A DNA stretch of 64,000 nucleotides from assembly GCA_963725655.1 (NCBI GenBank), contig CAVRYY010000002.1, positions 124,001-188,000 of the forward strand. Reading direction: 5' to 3'. The translations under genes were made by a program, and so were the position numbers. The notes under the pieces were generated by a model. It was not told the origin of the DNA and made no database searches. It saw nothing but the letters and a program-made list of their open reading frames with translations. How positions within the stretch are numbered: the stretch's first letter is position 1; the number at the start of each line of letters is the position of its first letter. Shown piece by piece: positions 26,115 to 35,909 of this stretch. The DNA is from CAVRXT01 sp963725655 (GTDB lineage: Bacteria; Acidobacteriota; Terriglobia; Acidiferrales; UBA7541).

Positions 26115-28799
26115 ATGACCCGGGAAGAAGAGCGTCTGGCAGATTCGCAGGCGCGCCGCGTTCACTGGCGGCGCTGGGGACCGTTTCTGGCCGAGCGCCA
26201 GTGGGGAACGGTGCGCGAGGACTACAGCCCCGACGGCGACGTGTGGCGCTACTTCACTCACGATCACTCTCGTTCTCGCGCCTACCGCTGGGGCGAGGAT
26301 GGAATTGCCGGGATCTGCGACCGCCACCAGCGCATCTGTTTCGCCCTGGCGATGTGGAACGAGCGCGATCCGATTCTGAAGGAGCGGCTATTCGGCCTGA
26401 CCAACGAAGAAGGCAATCACGGGGAAGACGTAAAGGAATACTATTTCTATCTCGACGCCACACCCACCAGCTCCTATCTCAAATATCTCTACAAGTACCC
26501 CCAAGCCACATTTCCCTATGAGCAATTGCGGCAGGAAAATATGCGCCGCGGCCGCAGCGATCCGGAATTCGAACTGGTGGATACCGGCATTTTCAATGAC
26601 AGCCGCTATTTCGATGTGTTCATCGAATACGCCAAGGCCTCCGCCGAAGACATTCTGATTCGCGTCACCGCCTTCAACCGCGGTCCCCAGCCGGCTCGCC
26701 TCCGCTTATTACCCACCCTCTGGTTTCGCAACAAATGGTCGTGGGGCGGCACCGCGGCCGGCGACGTGCGGCCCAACGTTTGTCGCTCGGCTGCCGGAGA
26801 TGGGCTGGAAGTATTGGAAATTACCCAGCCCGACTACGGAAAGCGCTGGTTGCTGGCCCAGGGCGCTCCGGAACTGTTGTTCACCGAAAACGAAACGAAC
26901 ACCGCGCGCCTGTATCAGAAACCGAATCAAGCTCCCTACGTAAAGGACGCTTTCCACAGTTGCGTTGTGGACGGAAATCGCGAGGCGGTGAACCCCGCAC
27001 TCTCCGGAACGAAAGCGGCCGCTCATTACACTTTCGAGATCGCTGCGGGAGCTAGCGCCGCAATCCGCTTGCGCCTCACCGATCAGGATCCTCAGGATTA
27101 TCCCGGCGGAATCGCTGAATCCGAGCCTGCCGATTCAGTCTTTGGCGCGGGTTTCGATCAAATTTTTGCCGCGCGCATCCAGGAAGCGGACGAATTCTAT
27201 GCGCTGCAAACGTCAAAGGGGATGACCCCTGACGCCGTGCGCATCCAGCGCCAGGCGTTTGCCGGCCTGGTGTGGAACCGCCAGACCTATCACTATGACG
27301 TCAAGCGTTGGCTGGCCGGCGATTCCACCCAGCCCGCCCCGGCGCCCACACGCGCTTTGATTCGCAATCAAAGTTGGCACCACGTTTACAACGCCGACGT
27401 CATTTCCATGCCAGACAAATGGGAGTATCCCTGGTACGCCTCGTGGGATCTGGCGTTTCATTGCGTAGCCGGGGCGCTCACCGATCCGGATTTCGCCAAG
27501 GCTCAGCTAGTGCTGCTTCTGCGCGAGTGGTACATGCATCCCAACGGGCAAATTCCCGCATACGAATGGAATTTTTCCAACGTAAATCCTCCGGTGCATG
27601 CCTGGGCGGCGTGGCGCGTCTATCGCATCGAGGAAAGAATTCGCGGCAAGGGTGATCGCAATTTTCTGGAGCGCGTGTTTCACAAATTACTGCTGAATTT
27701 TACCTGGTGGGTGAACCGCAAGGATCCCGACGGAATGAACGTTTTCGAAGGGGGGTTCCTGGGCCTCGATAATATCGGCGTGTTCGACCGCTCTCTGCCT
27801 TTGGTGAGCGGATCGTACGTCGAGCAATCCGATGGAACCAGTTGGATGGCCATGTTCTCGCTGAACATGCTGGCCATGGCTATGGAGTTGGCGCACGAAG
27901 ATTCGTCGTATCAGGATATGGCCACCAAATTCTTCGAGCATTTCGTCTACATCGCCGAAGCCATGAACGCCATGGGCGAAGGTTCGTTCGGGCTATGGGA
28001 CGAGACCGACGGTTTTTATTACGACGCGCTCCACGCCAAGGGCGCCGGCCAGGTGCCTCTCAAGGTGCGTTCCATGGTGGGCCTGATTCCGCTGTTTGCC
28101 GTGGAAACGTTCGAGCCCGAAGATATCGATTGCTTGCCTTCTTTCCAGCGCAAAACTGGCTGGTTTCTCGATCATCATCCCGAGGTTCCCGAGCACATCG
28201 ACCTCACTCAGAAGACCGAAAAAGGCACGCGCATGCTCATTTCCATCGCCAATCGCGCGAAAGTCGAGCGCGTGTTGAAGTACGCGCTGGCCGAAAATGA
28301 GTTTCTGTCTCCCGCAGGCATTCGCTCGCTTTCCAAATTCCACAAGGATCATCCCTTCGTCATTAGTTTGGACGGCGAGGAGCATCGCGTCGATTACGAA
28401 CCGGCGGAATCTGCGTCCGGCTTGTTTGGGGGCAATTCCAATTGGCGCGGGCCGGTGTGGTTCCCGCTGAATTTTCTGCTGATCGAAGCGCTGCAGCGCT
28501 ATCATCACTACTATGGCGATTCATTTCAGGTGGAATTTCCCACCGGCAGCGGCCAGAAGAAAAATCTGTGGGACGTAGCAAAGGAGCTGTCGCACCGCTT
28601 GGTGCATCCCTTTCTGCTGCAGGACGGCCGCCGGCCCATCTACGGTGACACAGAAATCTTCGCGAAGGATCCCCACTGGCGCGACCTGCTTCTCTTCCAC
28701 GAATATTTCAACGGTGACACGGGGAAAGGCCTGGGGGCCTGCAATCAAACCGGATGGACCGCGCTGGTAGCCAAGCTCCTGGAGCAAGTAGGTCAATAG
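26115..28799 (+). CDS. GH63-like (MGH1-type) glucosidase
   Basis: An 894-residue protein without a signal peptide, so probably cytoplasmic. The N-terminal part has WGTVREDYSPDGDVWRYFTH and RWGEDGIAGICDRHQ, and the C-terminal part is an (alpha/alpha)6-barrel-like region with WYASWDLAFHCVAGALTDP, YEWNFSNVNPPVHAWA, DGTSWMAMFSLNML and SNWRGPVWFPLNFL. These blocks match the bacterial GH63/mannosyl-oligosaccharide-glucosidase-like family acting on alpha-glucosides such as glucosylglycerate or related compounds. The acidic catalytic residues are probably in the WDLAFH block and near FKDPHWRDLLLFHEYF-like sequence at the end, but I cannot assign them surely. Substrate unknown. Confidence 0.82.
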   Translation: MTREEERLADSQARRVHWRRWGPFLAERQWGTVREDYSPDGDVWRYFTHDHSRSRAYRWGEDGIAGICDRHQRICFALAMWNERDPILKERLFGLTNEEGNHGEDVKEYYFYLDATPTSSYLKYLYKYPQATFPYEQLRQENMRRGRSDPEFELVDTGIFNDSRYFDVFIEYAKASAEDILIRVTAFNRGPQPARLRLLPTLWFRNKWSWGGTAAGDVRPNVCRSAAGDGLEVLEITQPDYGKRWLLAQGAPELLFTENETNTARLYQKPNQAPYVKDAFHSCVVDGNREAVNPALSGTKAAAHYTFEIAAGASAAIRLRLTDQDPQDYPGGIAESEPADSVFGAGFDQIFAARIQEADEFYALQTSKGMTPDAVRIQRQAFAGLVWNRQTYHYDVKRWLAGDSTQPAPAPTRALIRNQSWHHVYNADVISMPDKWEYPWYASWDLAFHCVAGALTDPDFAKAQLVLLLREWYMHPNGQIPAYEWNFSNVNPPVHAWAAWRVYRIEERIRGKGDRNFLERVFHKLLLNFTWWVNRKDPDGMNVFEGGFLGLDNIGVFDRSLPLVSGSYVEQSDGTSWMAMFSLNMLAMAMELAHEDSSYQDMATKFFEHFVYIAEAMNAMGEGSFGLWDETDGFYYDALHAKGAGQVPLKVRSMVGLIPLFAVETFEPEDIDCLPSFQRKTGWFLDHHPEVPEHIDLTQKTEKGTRMLISIANRAKVERVLKYALAENEFLSPAGIRSLSKFHKDHPFVISLDGEEHRVDYEPAESASGLFGGNSNWRGPVWFPLNFLLIEALQRYHHYYGDSFQVEFPTGSGQKKNLWDVAKELSHRLVHPFLLQDGRRPIYGDTEIFAKDPHWRDLLLFHEYFNGDTGKGLGACNQTGWTALVAKLLEQVGQ

Positions 28800-28864
28800 A
28801 AGGACTGTAGCCACTGATAGCTTTGGCGGCGGTCGTCGCCGCATGCGCCGGAAGCGCGAGGACG

Positions 28865-29398
28865 CTACAAATCCCCGACCAATCCCAGCCCAAACGAGAC
28901 ACGATTGATATAATTGAAGTAGGCCACCGTAAGAACCGTCTCCCGCACCGCCTCATCGCCCCAACCGGCCGCCCGCAGCGTCTCCACGTCTTCCGCTTCG
29001 ATTTCCAGCGGCTTCCGCGTTAGCTTGTCCGCAAAGCGAAATAACGACTTGGTCTTCTCGTCCCCCGGCGCATTTTCGTAGTCCACCGCGAGCTTCTTCG
29101 CCACCGGTTTGGGCAGCCCAAACCCCTTGTGCAGCAATTCCATATGGAACGCGATGCAATACGCCGACGAATTGATCCCGCTAACCACCAGCCCAATCTG
29201 CTCTTTCACCGACGTAGTCAGCGCGCCCTCCGCCATAACCGCACCATCCATAGCCAATTGCGCCTCGATCACATCCGGCTTAGTCCCCAGCGCCTGAAAG
29301 TAGTGCGGCACGTACCCTAGCATCTTTTGCAGCCGCTCGTAGATCGCCCCCAGGCGCGGCTCCGCTTTCGACACGTCCACTTCGTTCACGTAAGCCAT
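28865..29398 (-). CDS. AhpD-like/carboxymuconolactone decarboxylase-family protein
   Basis: A 177-residue all-helical protein of the AhpD-like superfamily (peroxidase-related enzyme type). The core SGINSSAYCIAFH has the Cys of the family motif, but the usual second Cys of a CxxC pair is absent, so classic AhpD thiol chemistry is not expected. ETVLTVAYFNYINRVSFGLG is the conserved C-terminal helix. It is separate from the next gene by 84 bp on the same strand. Confidence 0.82.
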   Translation of the reverse strand: MAYVNEVDVSKAEPRLGAIYERLQKMLGYVPHYFQALGTKPDVIEAQLAMDGAVMAEGALTTSVKEQIGLVVSGINSSAYCIAFHMELLHKGFGLPKPVAKKLAVDYENAPGDEKTKSLFRFADKLTRKPLEIEAEDVETLRAAGWGDEAVRETVLTVAYFNYINRVSFGLGLVGDL

Positions 29399-29482
29399 CG
29401 GAGTGATACCTCATCTCGTGAAAATCAGAAGGAGAAAATCGCTTCGCTAACTTTACTCGTTCCCGCCCAATCCCGCAATCAC

Positions 29483-30106
29483 CTAACTCTCCACCAGCTC
29501 GATCAGGATTTTCCGCCCGTCGCCGCCAGCCGCCAGGAAAAAATTCACCCGCGTCCCATTCGCGCCGGCCCGAGTCGCCGGATAGATCGGTTCCAGCGCA
29601 AAATCCCGCCGCAGTATCGCAGTGGCTGCATCCACATCGCGCACATCGAACTCCACTTGCTGAATTCCTTCCCCAAATTTTCCCAAATAGCGCGCAATCG
29701 CGCCCCCGCCGCCCGGCGCATCCGTAGTCAGCACGTCGATGCGCACATGCCCAGGGAACTCCAACTCAAATTCCGTCGCGTCCTGATCGGGCGGCACCTC
29801 GGCCAGCGCCGGCGCTCCGTTGGCTTCGCGAATCTTCTCGAACGTCCCCGGCTGCACCGCAATTCCCACAGTAACGGCACACCCTCCAGCGGACGCCCTC
29901 GAATGATCAGCCGTTTCAGCCCGAGCACTCACCCCAGCCTCACCTACTACGCGCACCAGCAGCGCCGCCAATTCCCGGTCCGCCATCCATTTCGCCACCA
30001 ATGGATCGCACGGCCGCGTGCCCCAATCGAAAATGTCCCTCGCCGCGCGCAAACGCACCTGCGCATCGGCGTCACTAAGCTGCGTAATGTATTCAGGAAT
30101 GTCCAC
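29483..30106 (-). CDS. VOC-family (glyoxalase-fold) protein with helical N-terminus
   Basis: A 207-residue protein starting at GTG 30106. The N-terminal 60 residues (YITQLSDADAQVRLRAARDI) look like a short helical repeat. The C-terminal part (GEGIQQVEFDVRDVDAATAIL through NFFLAAGGDGRKILIELVE) has the beta-alpha-beta-beta-beta pattern and terminal Glu metal ligand of the vicinal-oxygen-chelate fold, resembling methylmalonyl-CoA epimerase-type domains. A possible earlier VOC half around residues 75-125 (VTVGIAVQPGTFEKI) would give a two-module protein. Activity is unknown. Confidence 0.6.
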   Translation of the reverse strand: MDIPEYITQLSDADAQVRLRAARDIFDWGTRPCDPLVAKWMADRELAALLVRVVGEAGVSARAETADHSRASAGGCAVTVGIAVQPGTFEKIREANGAPALAEVPPDQDATEFELEFPGHVRIDVLTTDAPGGGGAIARYLGKFGEGIQQVEFDVRDVDAATAILRRDFALEPIYPATRAGANGTRVNFFLAAGGDGRKILIELVES

Positions 30107-30205
30107 GAGGAGCCAATCCAGTCAAGGTCTGCGGGCCGAGCCGAAGTCCGAAACCAAATTCGATGTTGTTGCCGTTAGTTCTTAGCGAGCGCCGCGTGCA
30201 TATGC

Positions 30206-31066
30206 CTACGGTACAGATTTCGCTGACTCCAACGCATTCGAATTCGATAGTGCCACCCGCGCCGTCTGGCCCGCGGCAACCGTAACCGGCAAATCCCACT
30301 TCAGGTACATATCGCCCACCGTAGCCGTCACGTCCAGCGTGCTCAGCCAATACGTCCCTGGCGCAATGTTATCCAGCCGCGCCTCTCCGTTCAGATTCGT
30401 TTCCGCGTGCGCCACCAGGTAACGGCCGTCCGCGGCGTCCAGCGTGTGCCGGTGGATATCGCCCGCGCGCCGCTTTACCAGTTCGTTCCATGCGTGGGTC
30501 GGGTCGACGTCCGCCAATTCGTTCTCCATTCCTTCCACGCTGCTGGGATTGGCGATAATGAATTTCTTGATGGCGTCCAGATATTCCTGGTTCAACTTCT
30601 TGTATTTTTCCGGATTCTTGACCTTATCTTTCTCGCTGGCTTTGGTCGTCGGAAACGCAATCCCTTTGCTGGAAGCATTGATCCGCATATACGCATCGAA
30701 AAATTCCGGCACGCCCATCACGTCGTCCGGCTTCAGGCCTTTGGTGAAATCCGTGGTGCTCAACGATACCGCCTTGTTCCGCTTCATCCACGCCTTCAAT
30801 TCCGGTGTCACCTTCAGTTTTTCGATGAACGGGTCCATCTCCGGAGCTGGATCGGCGCTCTCCGCCTCGCGCCGAATATCCTGAAAGCTCTTGCTCAGCA
30901 GGCAGAAGGGCATCCCCCGCGCCGGCTCGGCAATTCCGCTCGCCGGGCGCACCCGCACCGCAAATTCAATCGCGCCATTCTGTGCCGCCGCGGGCAAACT
31001 GCCGCAGGCCAGCGCAGCCACAAAACAAAAAATCACCGTCGAAACTCGGATCGCAATGCGCATCAT
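30206..31066 (-). CDS. Exported protein of unknown function
   Basis: A 286-residue protein with a signal peptide (VSTVIFCFVAALACGSLPAAAQ). The central region is charged and helical (KASEKDKVKNPEKYKKLNQE). The C-terminal 80 residues, with HAETNLNGEARLDNIAPGTYWLST, form a carboxypeptidase-regulatory-like or transthyretin-like beta domain. I start at ATG 31066 (ATG 31063 also possible), since the first in-frame start at 31102 is not followed by signal-peptide sequence. Function unknown; a surface or periplasmic structural role is plausible. Confidence 0.65.
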   Translation of the reverse strand: MMRIAIRVSTVIFCFVAALACGSLPAAAQNGAIEFAVRVRPASGIAEPARGMPFCLLSKSFQDIRREAESADPAPEMDPFIEKLKVTPELKAWMKRNKAVSLSTTDFTKGLKPDDVMGVPEFFDAYMRINASSKGIAFPTTKASEKDKVKNPEKYKKLNQEYLDAIKKFIIANPSSVEGMENELADVDPTHAWNELVKRRAGDIHRHTLDAADGRYLVAHAETNLNGEARLDNIAPGTYWLSTLDVTATVGDMYLKWDLPVTVAAGQTARVALSNSNALESAKSVP

Positions 31067-31158
31067 GCCGCCATCGTAACAGAACCTATAGTGCCGAGAC
31101 ATGTGGGAAGTCAGAAGGTAAACGGGGAATGAAACTCAGCAGAATCCAAAACGTAGAA

Positions 31159-32367
31159 CTACATCAAGCGGAACGTTACTTCGATCAGTGCGATCACCCC
31201 TGCAGCCTGCCCGCTGGGCGAACTGGCCGGCCGGAACCTCCAGCCTCGCACCGCTTCCATCGCCTTCTCGTCCAGACCCAGGCCCAGCCCTTTCACCACG
31301 TGGATGTCCTTGGCGCGTCCATCCGGCCCAATCAGCGCTTGCACGAGCACCGTCCCCGAATACTTAGCCTTGATGGCTTCATCGGAGAACTCCGGCAACG
31401 GGCAGTACAGGCAAACTGGCGAGCCAAAGCCGTTTTCCCCGGCGTGTGGCGTACCGCCACCGGTTCCCCAACCCTCGCCCGGTCCAACGCCACCGCCATT
31501 GCCACTACCCACGCCCCCGCCCTGACCGCTTCCGATTCCGCCACCACCGCCAGGCCCACTGGAATCGTTGGTCAGCTTCGCCAGAGGATCGCCCCAATTG
31601 GCGGCATTCGGGCTGGGCAGCTTCATGTCCGGCGGACCAAGCACAGTAGGAGTCATCGCCAACCGGGGATTGTCCGGCGGCTTCACCGAGGGCGGCGTAA
31701 ATTGAGTGAACGAAAACTTCGGCAATTTGCCGCGGCTCGCAGGAATCGGGTTGTGTTCGCCTCCCCCTCCGCCACCACCCGCCTTGCGAGGTCCCGGCGG
31801 AAGCTTGGGAGCGTAGGGCGAAAGGTCCAGCGGAGTAACCGAGATCTGCGTGGAAGCTTTGGTGGTGGAGGGCGACAGAATTTCGGGCAGTAGCGGCACG
31901 ATAAGCAGCACCAGTACCACCACATGGATCGCCAGCGAGAGATACTGTACCCGGGTAAACTGGGTGTCCTTCGTCCAAATGTCCTTCACTGCCACCGGCT
32001 GGCTGGTCGTCTTCAGCGGAGGTAGCTTGCGCGGCGAAATCATGTCCCGCAGGTTCGTCCAGAACGAATCGAATTCCTGCCCCGGCTTTTCCAACAGTTC
32101 GCTGCCGGGCGCTCCGGCCTGCAGCGCTGGGGCGGCGTGGAAGATTTCCTTGACGTTCTCGCCCATGCCCGCGCCAAACGAGGTGCTCTTAAAGAAATCG
32201 CCCTTATGGGCGATCACTTTCACTGGCCGCTCGGTGAGAAATTGCTTCAGGTTCGAACTGAAAGAGGACCACCAGGATTCTTGTGGCACCGCCAACCGCT
32301 GGATGCGCACCATCGCGCTCGGCTGTTGGGCTTCGGGAGAGGTCGTATTGCTATTGATTTCCGTCAT
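31159..32367 (-). CDS. TonB-domain energy-transducer protein
   Basis: A protein of about 402 residues with a long cytoplasmic N-terminus, one transmembrane segment (AIHVVVLVLLIVPLLPEIL, near residue 165), a Pro/Gly-rich periplasmic linker with repeated GGGVGSGNGGG-like units, and a C-terminal TonB fold (YSGTVLVQALIGPDGRAKDI to IALIEVTFRLM). TonB-type proteins couple proton-motive force to outer-membrane receptors. The TM in mid-protein and the extra cytoplasmic region are unusual for TonB itself. No ExbB/ExbD genes are visible here. The start is uncertain: GTG 32400 is an alternative to ATG 32367. Confidence 0.78.
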   Translation of the reverse strand: MTEINSNTTSPEAQQPSAMVRIQRLAVPQESWWSSFSSNLKQFLTERPVKVIAHKGDFFKSTSFGAGMGENVKEIFHAAPALQAGAPGSELLEKPGQEFDSFWTNLRDMISPRKLPPLKTTSQPVAVKDIWTKDTQFTRVQYLSLAIHVVVLVLLIVPLLPEILSPSTTKASTQISVTPLDLSPYAPKLPPGPRKAGGGGGGGEHNPIPASRGKLPKFSFTQFTPPSVKPPDNPRLAMTPTVLGPPDMKLPSPNAANWGDPLAKLTNDSSGPGGGGGIGSGQGGGVGSGNGGGVGPGEGWGTGGGTPHAGENGFGSPVCLYCPLPEFSDEAIKAKYSGTVLVQALIGPDGRAKDIHVVKGLGLGLDEKAMEAVRGWRFRPASSPSGQAAGVIALIEVTFRLM

Positions 32368-32550
32368 ATACGCCGTAATGGGCCCCCAGCTCAGGGCCAC
32401 CTCTGCTTAGACGCGTGACGCCGTAAAAGGATGTACGCCGCGAGCGCCGCTGACACGTTCTGCAATTCATTGTAACATACGATGTTTACACGTCGCGGCG
32501 GGTTTCCTGCCGGTCATGTGCCGGCGGCAACGCCGAAAAATCTCTCGGCC

Positions 32551-32568
32551 AGAAGGGGCAAACACCTG
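32551..32568 (+). promoter_or_regulatory. Ribosome site supporting a CTG start of ileS
   Basis: AGAAGGGG at 32551-32558 is followed by seven bases and then CTG at 32566, in frame with ileS. The predicted first residues (DFKSTLNLPRTDFPM) match the usual IleRS N-terminus, whereas the upstream in-frame ATG 32482 has no such ribosome site. Confidence 0.55.
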
Positions 32569-35376
32569 GACTTCAAAAGCACTCTTAACCTCCCGCGCAC
32601 CGATTTCCCCATGAAAGCGAAGCTGCCCGAACGCGAACCCCAGCAGCTTGCCGAATGGGACCGCGAGGACATCTACCACCGCATCCTCAAGTCCCGCCAG
32701 GACGCGCCGGTATTCGTCCTGCATGACGGGCCTCCCTATCCCACAGGTGACATTCATCTGGGGACCGCTCTCAACAAAATATTGAAGGACTTGGTGGTCA
32801 AGTCCAAGACCATGGCCGGCTTCTACTCCCCCTACATTCCGGGCTGGGATTGCCACGGGCTGCCCATCGAAAACAAGGTCGAGAAGGAATTGGGAGGCAA
32901 GAAGAACGTTGTATCCCCGGCCGCATTCCGCCAGATGTGCCGCGAATTTGCCTCCCGCTACGTGGCCCAGAACCGCGTGGATTTCAAGCGCCTGGGAATC
33001 TTCGGCCAGTGGGAAGAGCCCTACCTCACCATGAATCCGGGCTACGAAGCCACTATCGCCGATGCCTTCATCACCTTTTTCGAAAAGGGCTACGTCTATC
33101 GCGGGATGAAGCCGGTCTATTGGTGCCTCACCGATCGTACCGCGCTCGCCGAAGCCGAAGTGGAGTACGAGGACCACACCAGCCACTCCGTATGGGTGAA
33201 GTTCCCCCTGGTCGATGGTCCCAAATCCGATCGCTACGGCCCCGGGGTCAGCGCGGTGATCTGGACCACCACTCCCTGGACCTTGCCCGCCAACCAGGGC
33301 TTGGCGTTTCATCCCAATTACGACTACGTGATCGCGGAAACGTCCGCCGGGCGCCTGTTGATCGCCGCCGACCGTCTCAACGCCGCGGCCAAGGATCTGC
33401 ACTTCGAAGTGAACAACGAGGGCAAGCACTTTGAGGGCAGGGAATTCGAAGGCGCGCTCTTCCAGCACCCGTTCCTGGATCGCCGCGTACCCGGCGTGCT
33501 CGCCGGCTACGTCACCCTCGATCAAGGAAGCGGCATCGTTCACACTGCCCCGGGCCACGGAGCGGAAGACTTTGTCACTGGCCAAAAATATAGCCTGCCG
33601 GTCACCGCGCCCATCGACGACGATGGCCGCTTCACTGAAGGCCTGCCGGAATATAAAGGCAAGACGGTGTGGGAAGCGAACCTGCCGATCGTGAATCTGC
33701 TTCGTGAGCGCGGCGCTCTGCTCGGCGATCACAAATTCCAGCACAGCTATCCGCATTGCTGGCGCTGCCATAGTCCGGTGATCTTCCGCGCCACCGAACA
33801 GTGGTTCATCCAGATGGATTTCCCGGACCCCAAATCCCTCCGCAGCGAAGCCCTCGCGGAGATCGCCAAGGTGAAATGGACGCCTTCCTGGGGCGAAGAC
33901 CGCATGAAAGAAATGGTCGGCAACCGTCCCGACTGGTGTATCTCCCGCCAGCGTTTCTGGGGTGTGCCGCTCATTATTTTCAATTGCGGCGAATGTAAAA
34001 CGCGGCTCGAGGATTTCGCGGCGTTGCGCAACGTCGTCAAATGGTTTGAGAAAGAGGGCGCCGACGCCTGGTACACCCACACCGCCGAAGAATTGCTCCC
34101 TCCCGGCTTCCAATGCCCGAAGTGCGGCAAAGCGAACTGGCAGAAAGAGAATGACATCCTGGACGTCTGGTTCGACTCCGGTTCCACGCACCTGGCCGTC
34201 CTCGATCCCGCCAAGGGGACTTGGCCGGCGGATGTCTACCTCGAAGGCCCCGACCAATTCCGCGGCTGGTTTCAGAGCTCGCTGCTAATCGCCACTGGCA
34301 TACGCGGTAAAGCGCCCTACAGACAGGTGGTTACCCACGCCTGGACGCTGGACGCCCACGGCCGCCCGATGTCCAAGTCGCTGGGCAACGTCGTCCTCCC
34401 TCGCGAAATCTGCGAAAAGTGGGGTGCCGATCTGCTGCGCTTATGGGTCACCTCGCAGGACTATCGCGCCGACATTCGCATGTCCGACGGGGTGATGACC
34501 CAGCTCTCGGAAGCGTATCGCAAGCTACGCAACACCTTCCGCTTCGCGCTGTCCAATCTCGATGGCTTTGATCCGGCGCACGATTCGGTGCACGATTCTG
34601 AGTTGTCCGAACTCGATGCCTGGATGCTCCGGCGCACCGCCGATTTAGTCCGCGAATGCCGCCAGTGGTACACCGACTTCGAATTCCATCGCGTCTTCCA
34701 CGCGGTGCACGATTTCGCCGTGGTGGATCTCAGCGCCTTCTATTTCGACGTCCTGAAAGACCGCCTGTACACTTTCGCGCGCCGCAATCCCGGTCGCCGT
34801 TCGGCGCAAACCGCCGTCTACCGCATCGCCAGTGCGTTACTGCGTTTGCTCGCTCCGGTGATGGTCTTCACCGCGGAAGAGGTATGGAAACATCTGCCGC
34901 ACTCCAGCACTGTCGCCGAAAGCGTGCACATGACCATGTTCCCTAACGAAGAGGATCTGCACACCGGCTTCGATCCTGCGAAAGCGGCGAATTGGACCAA
35001 GCTCCTCGATCTTCGCGCCGAAGTCCTCAAGGAACTCGAAGTCGCCCGCGTCGCCAAGACCATTTCCGGTTCGCTCGAAGCCAAAGTGACGCTCCGCGGT
35101 GGTGGCGATCTGGCCGCCGTCGCCGAACTCTACAAATCCGTGCTGCCCTCCCTCTTCATTGTTTCTCAGGTTGACGTCATTCCGCCGCACAGTCCCGCGG
35201 AACATTTGGCGCCCATCCGGGTTGAAGTGGCTCGAGCCGATGGCGCCAAATGCGAGCGTTGCTGGAACTATTCCACGCAAGTGGGATCGAGTCGCGAATA
35301 TCCGACGGTGTGCGAGCGCTGCCTGGCCGCGCTCGCGGAAATCGCCGCATCCGGCGGCCCGGGCGCCGGCGCCTGA
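32566..35376 (+). CDS. ileS: Isoleucyl-tRNA synthetase
   Basis: A class I aminoacyl-tRNA synthetase charging tRNA-Ile; 936 residues if initiated at CTG 32566, close to the length of E. coli IleRS. The HIGH-type motif is HLGT at residues 64-67, the KMSKS-type motif is Met-Ser-Lys-Ser at 602-605 (SLGNVVLPREIC follows), and the CP1 editing region contains WTTTPWTLPANQGLAFH. The C-terminus has a zinc knuckle (CERCWNY and CERC). The first in-frame ATG at 32482 would add 28 unlike residues, and the next ATG falls inside the conserved leader. The gene overlaps lspA by one base (TGATG). Confidence 0.95.
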   Translation: MDFKSTLNLPRTDFPMKAKLPEREPQQLAEWDREDIYHRILKSRQDAPVFVLHDGPPYPTGDIHLGTALNKILKDLVVKSKTMAGFYSPYIPGWDCHGLPIENKVEKELGGKKNVVSPAAFRQMCREFASRYVAQNRVDFKRLGIFGQWEEPYLTMNPGYEATIADAFITFFEKGYVYRGMKPVYWCLTDRTALAEAEVEYEDHTSHSVWVKFPLVDGPKSDRYGPGVSAVIWTTTPWTLPANQGLAFHPNYDYVIAETSAGRLLIAADRLNAAAKDLHFEVNNEGKHFEGREFEGALFQHPFLDRRVPGVLAGYVTLDQGSGIVHTAPGHGAEDFVTGQKYSLPVTAPIDDDGRFTEGLPEYKGKTVWEANLPIVNLLRERGALLGDHKFQHSYPHCWRCHSPVIFRATEQWFIQMDFPDPKSLRSEALAEIAKVKWTPSWGEDRMKEMVGNRPDWCISRQRFWGVPLIIFNCGECKTRLEDFAALRNVVKWFEKEGADAWYTHTAEELLPPGFQCPKCGKANWQKENDILDVWFDSGSTHLAVLDPAKGTWPADVYLEGPDQFRGWFQSSLLIATGIRGKAPYRQVVTHAWTLDAHGRPMSKSLGNVVLPREICEKWGADLLRLWVTSQDYRADIRMSDGVMTQLSEAYRKLRNTFRFALSNLDGFDPAHDSVHDSELSELDAWMLRRTADLVRECRQWYTDFEFHRVFHAVHDFAVVDLSAFYFDVLKDRLYTFARRNPGRRSAQTAVYRIASALLRLLAPVMVFTAEEVWKHLPHSSTVAESVHMTMFPNEEDLHTGFDPAKAANWTKLLDLRAEVLKELEVARVAKTISGSLEAKVTLRGGGDLAAVAELYKSVLPSLFIVSQVDVIPPHSPAEHLAPIRVEVARADGAKCERCWNYSTQVGSSREYPTVCERCLAALAEIAASGGPGAGA

Positions 35377-35894
35377 TGCCGTCGCCGCATCGCACCTCGG
35401 CGTTCTGGCTTGGCGGACTGTCGCTGGGTGTGCTGGTCGCCGATCGGCTCAGCAAATATCTGGTCGAGCGATACACCCCGCTCGGCTCCTACCAGATTTT
35501 GGTTCCCGGTGTGCTGAATCTCACCCACACCACCAATTCCGGCGTGGCTTTTGGCTTTCTGGCGGATTCCGGATCGCCATGGACCGCGCCCCTGCTCGTT
35601 TTTTTCTCGGCTACGGTGATCGGATTCCTGTTCTGGTTGCTCGCCTCCGGCAAGGCCGGCGGATTTCTGGGCCAAGCGGGAATGGCCATGATTCTGGGTG
35701 GGGCATGCGGAAATGTGTTCGATCGCCTGCTGCGCCACAGCGTCACCGACTTCATCGATTTTCACCTCGGCCACTTTCACTGGTACACATTTAACGTCGC
35801 CGATTCCGCCATTGTGGTCGGAGCCGCGCTGGTGGTGCTCGAACTCCTGCGCGACTGGTCCCATCCCAGTGAGGAGCCTGATGAAGCCCACTGA
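35376..35894 (+). CDS. lspA: Lipoprotein signal peptidase (signal peptidase II)
   Basis: A 172-residue four-pass membrane aspartyl protease that removes signal peptides from diacylglyceryl-modified prolipoproteins. Both catalytic aspartates are visible, in GGACGNVFDRLL and in FNVADSAI, as is the NSGVAFGFL block. ATG 35376 overlaps the ileS stop, so translation is coupled. It is followed 16 bp later by lgt, so both early steps of lipoprotein maturation are in one operon. Confidence 0.95.
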   Translation: MPSPHRTSAFWLGGLSLGVLVADRLSKYLVERYTPLGSYQILVPGVLNLTHTTNSGVAFGFLADSGSPWTAPLLVFFSATVIGFLFWLLASGKAGGFLGQAGMAMILGGACGNVFDRLLRHSVTDFIDFHLGHFHWYTFNVADSAIVVGAALVVLELLRDWSHPSEEPDEAH

Positions 35895-35909
35895 GGAGAA
35901 CAACTAGGC

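Noticed and set aside
32467..34257. 596-codon minus-strand frame opposite ileS
   Set aside because: Antisense shadow of a well-supported essential gene.
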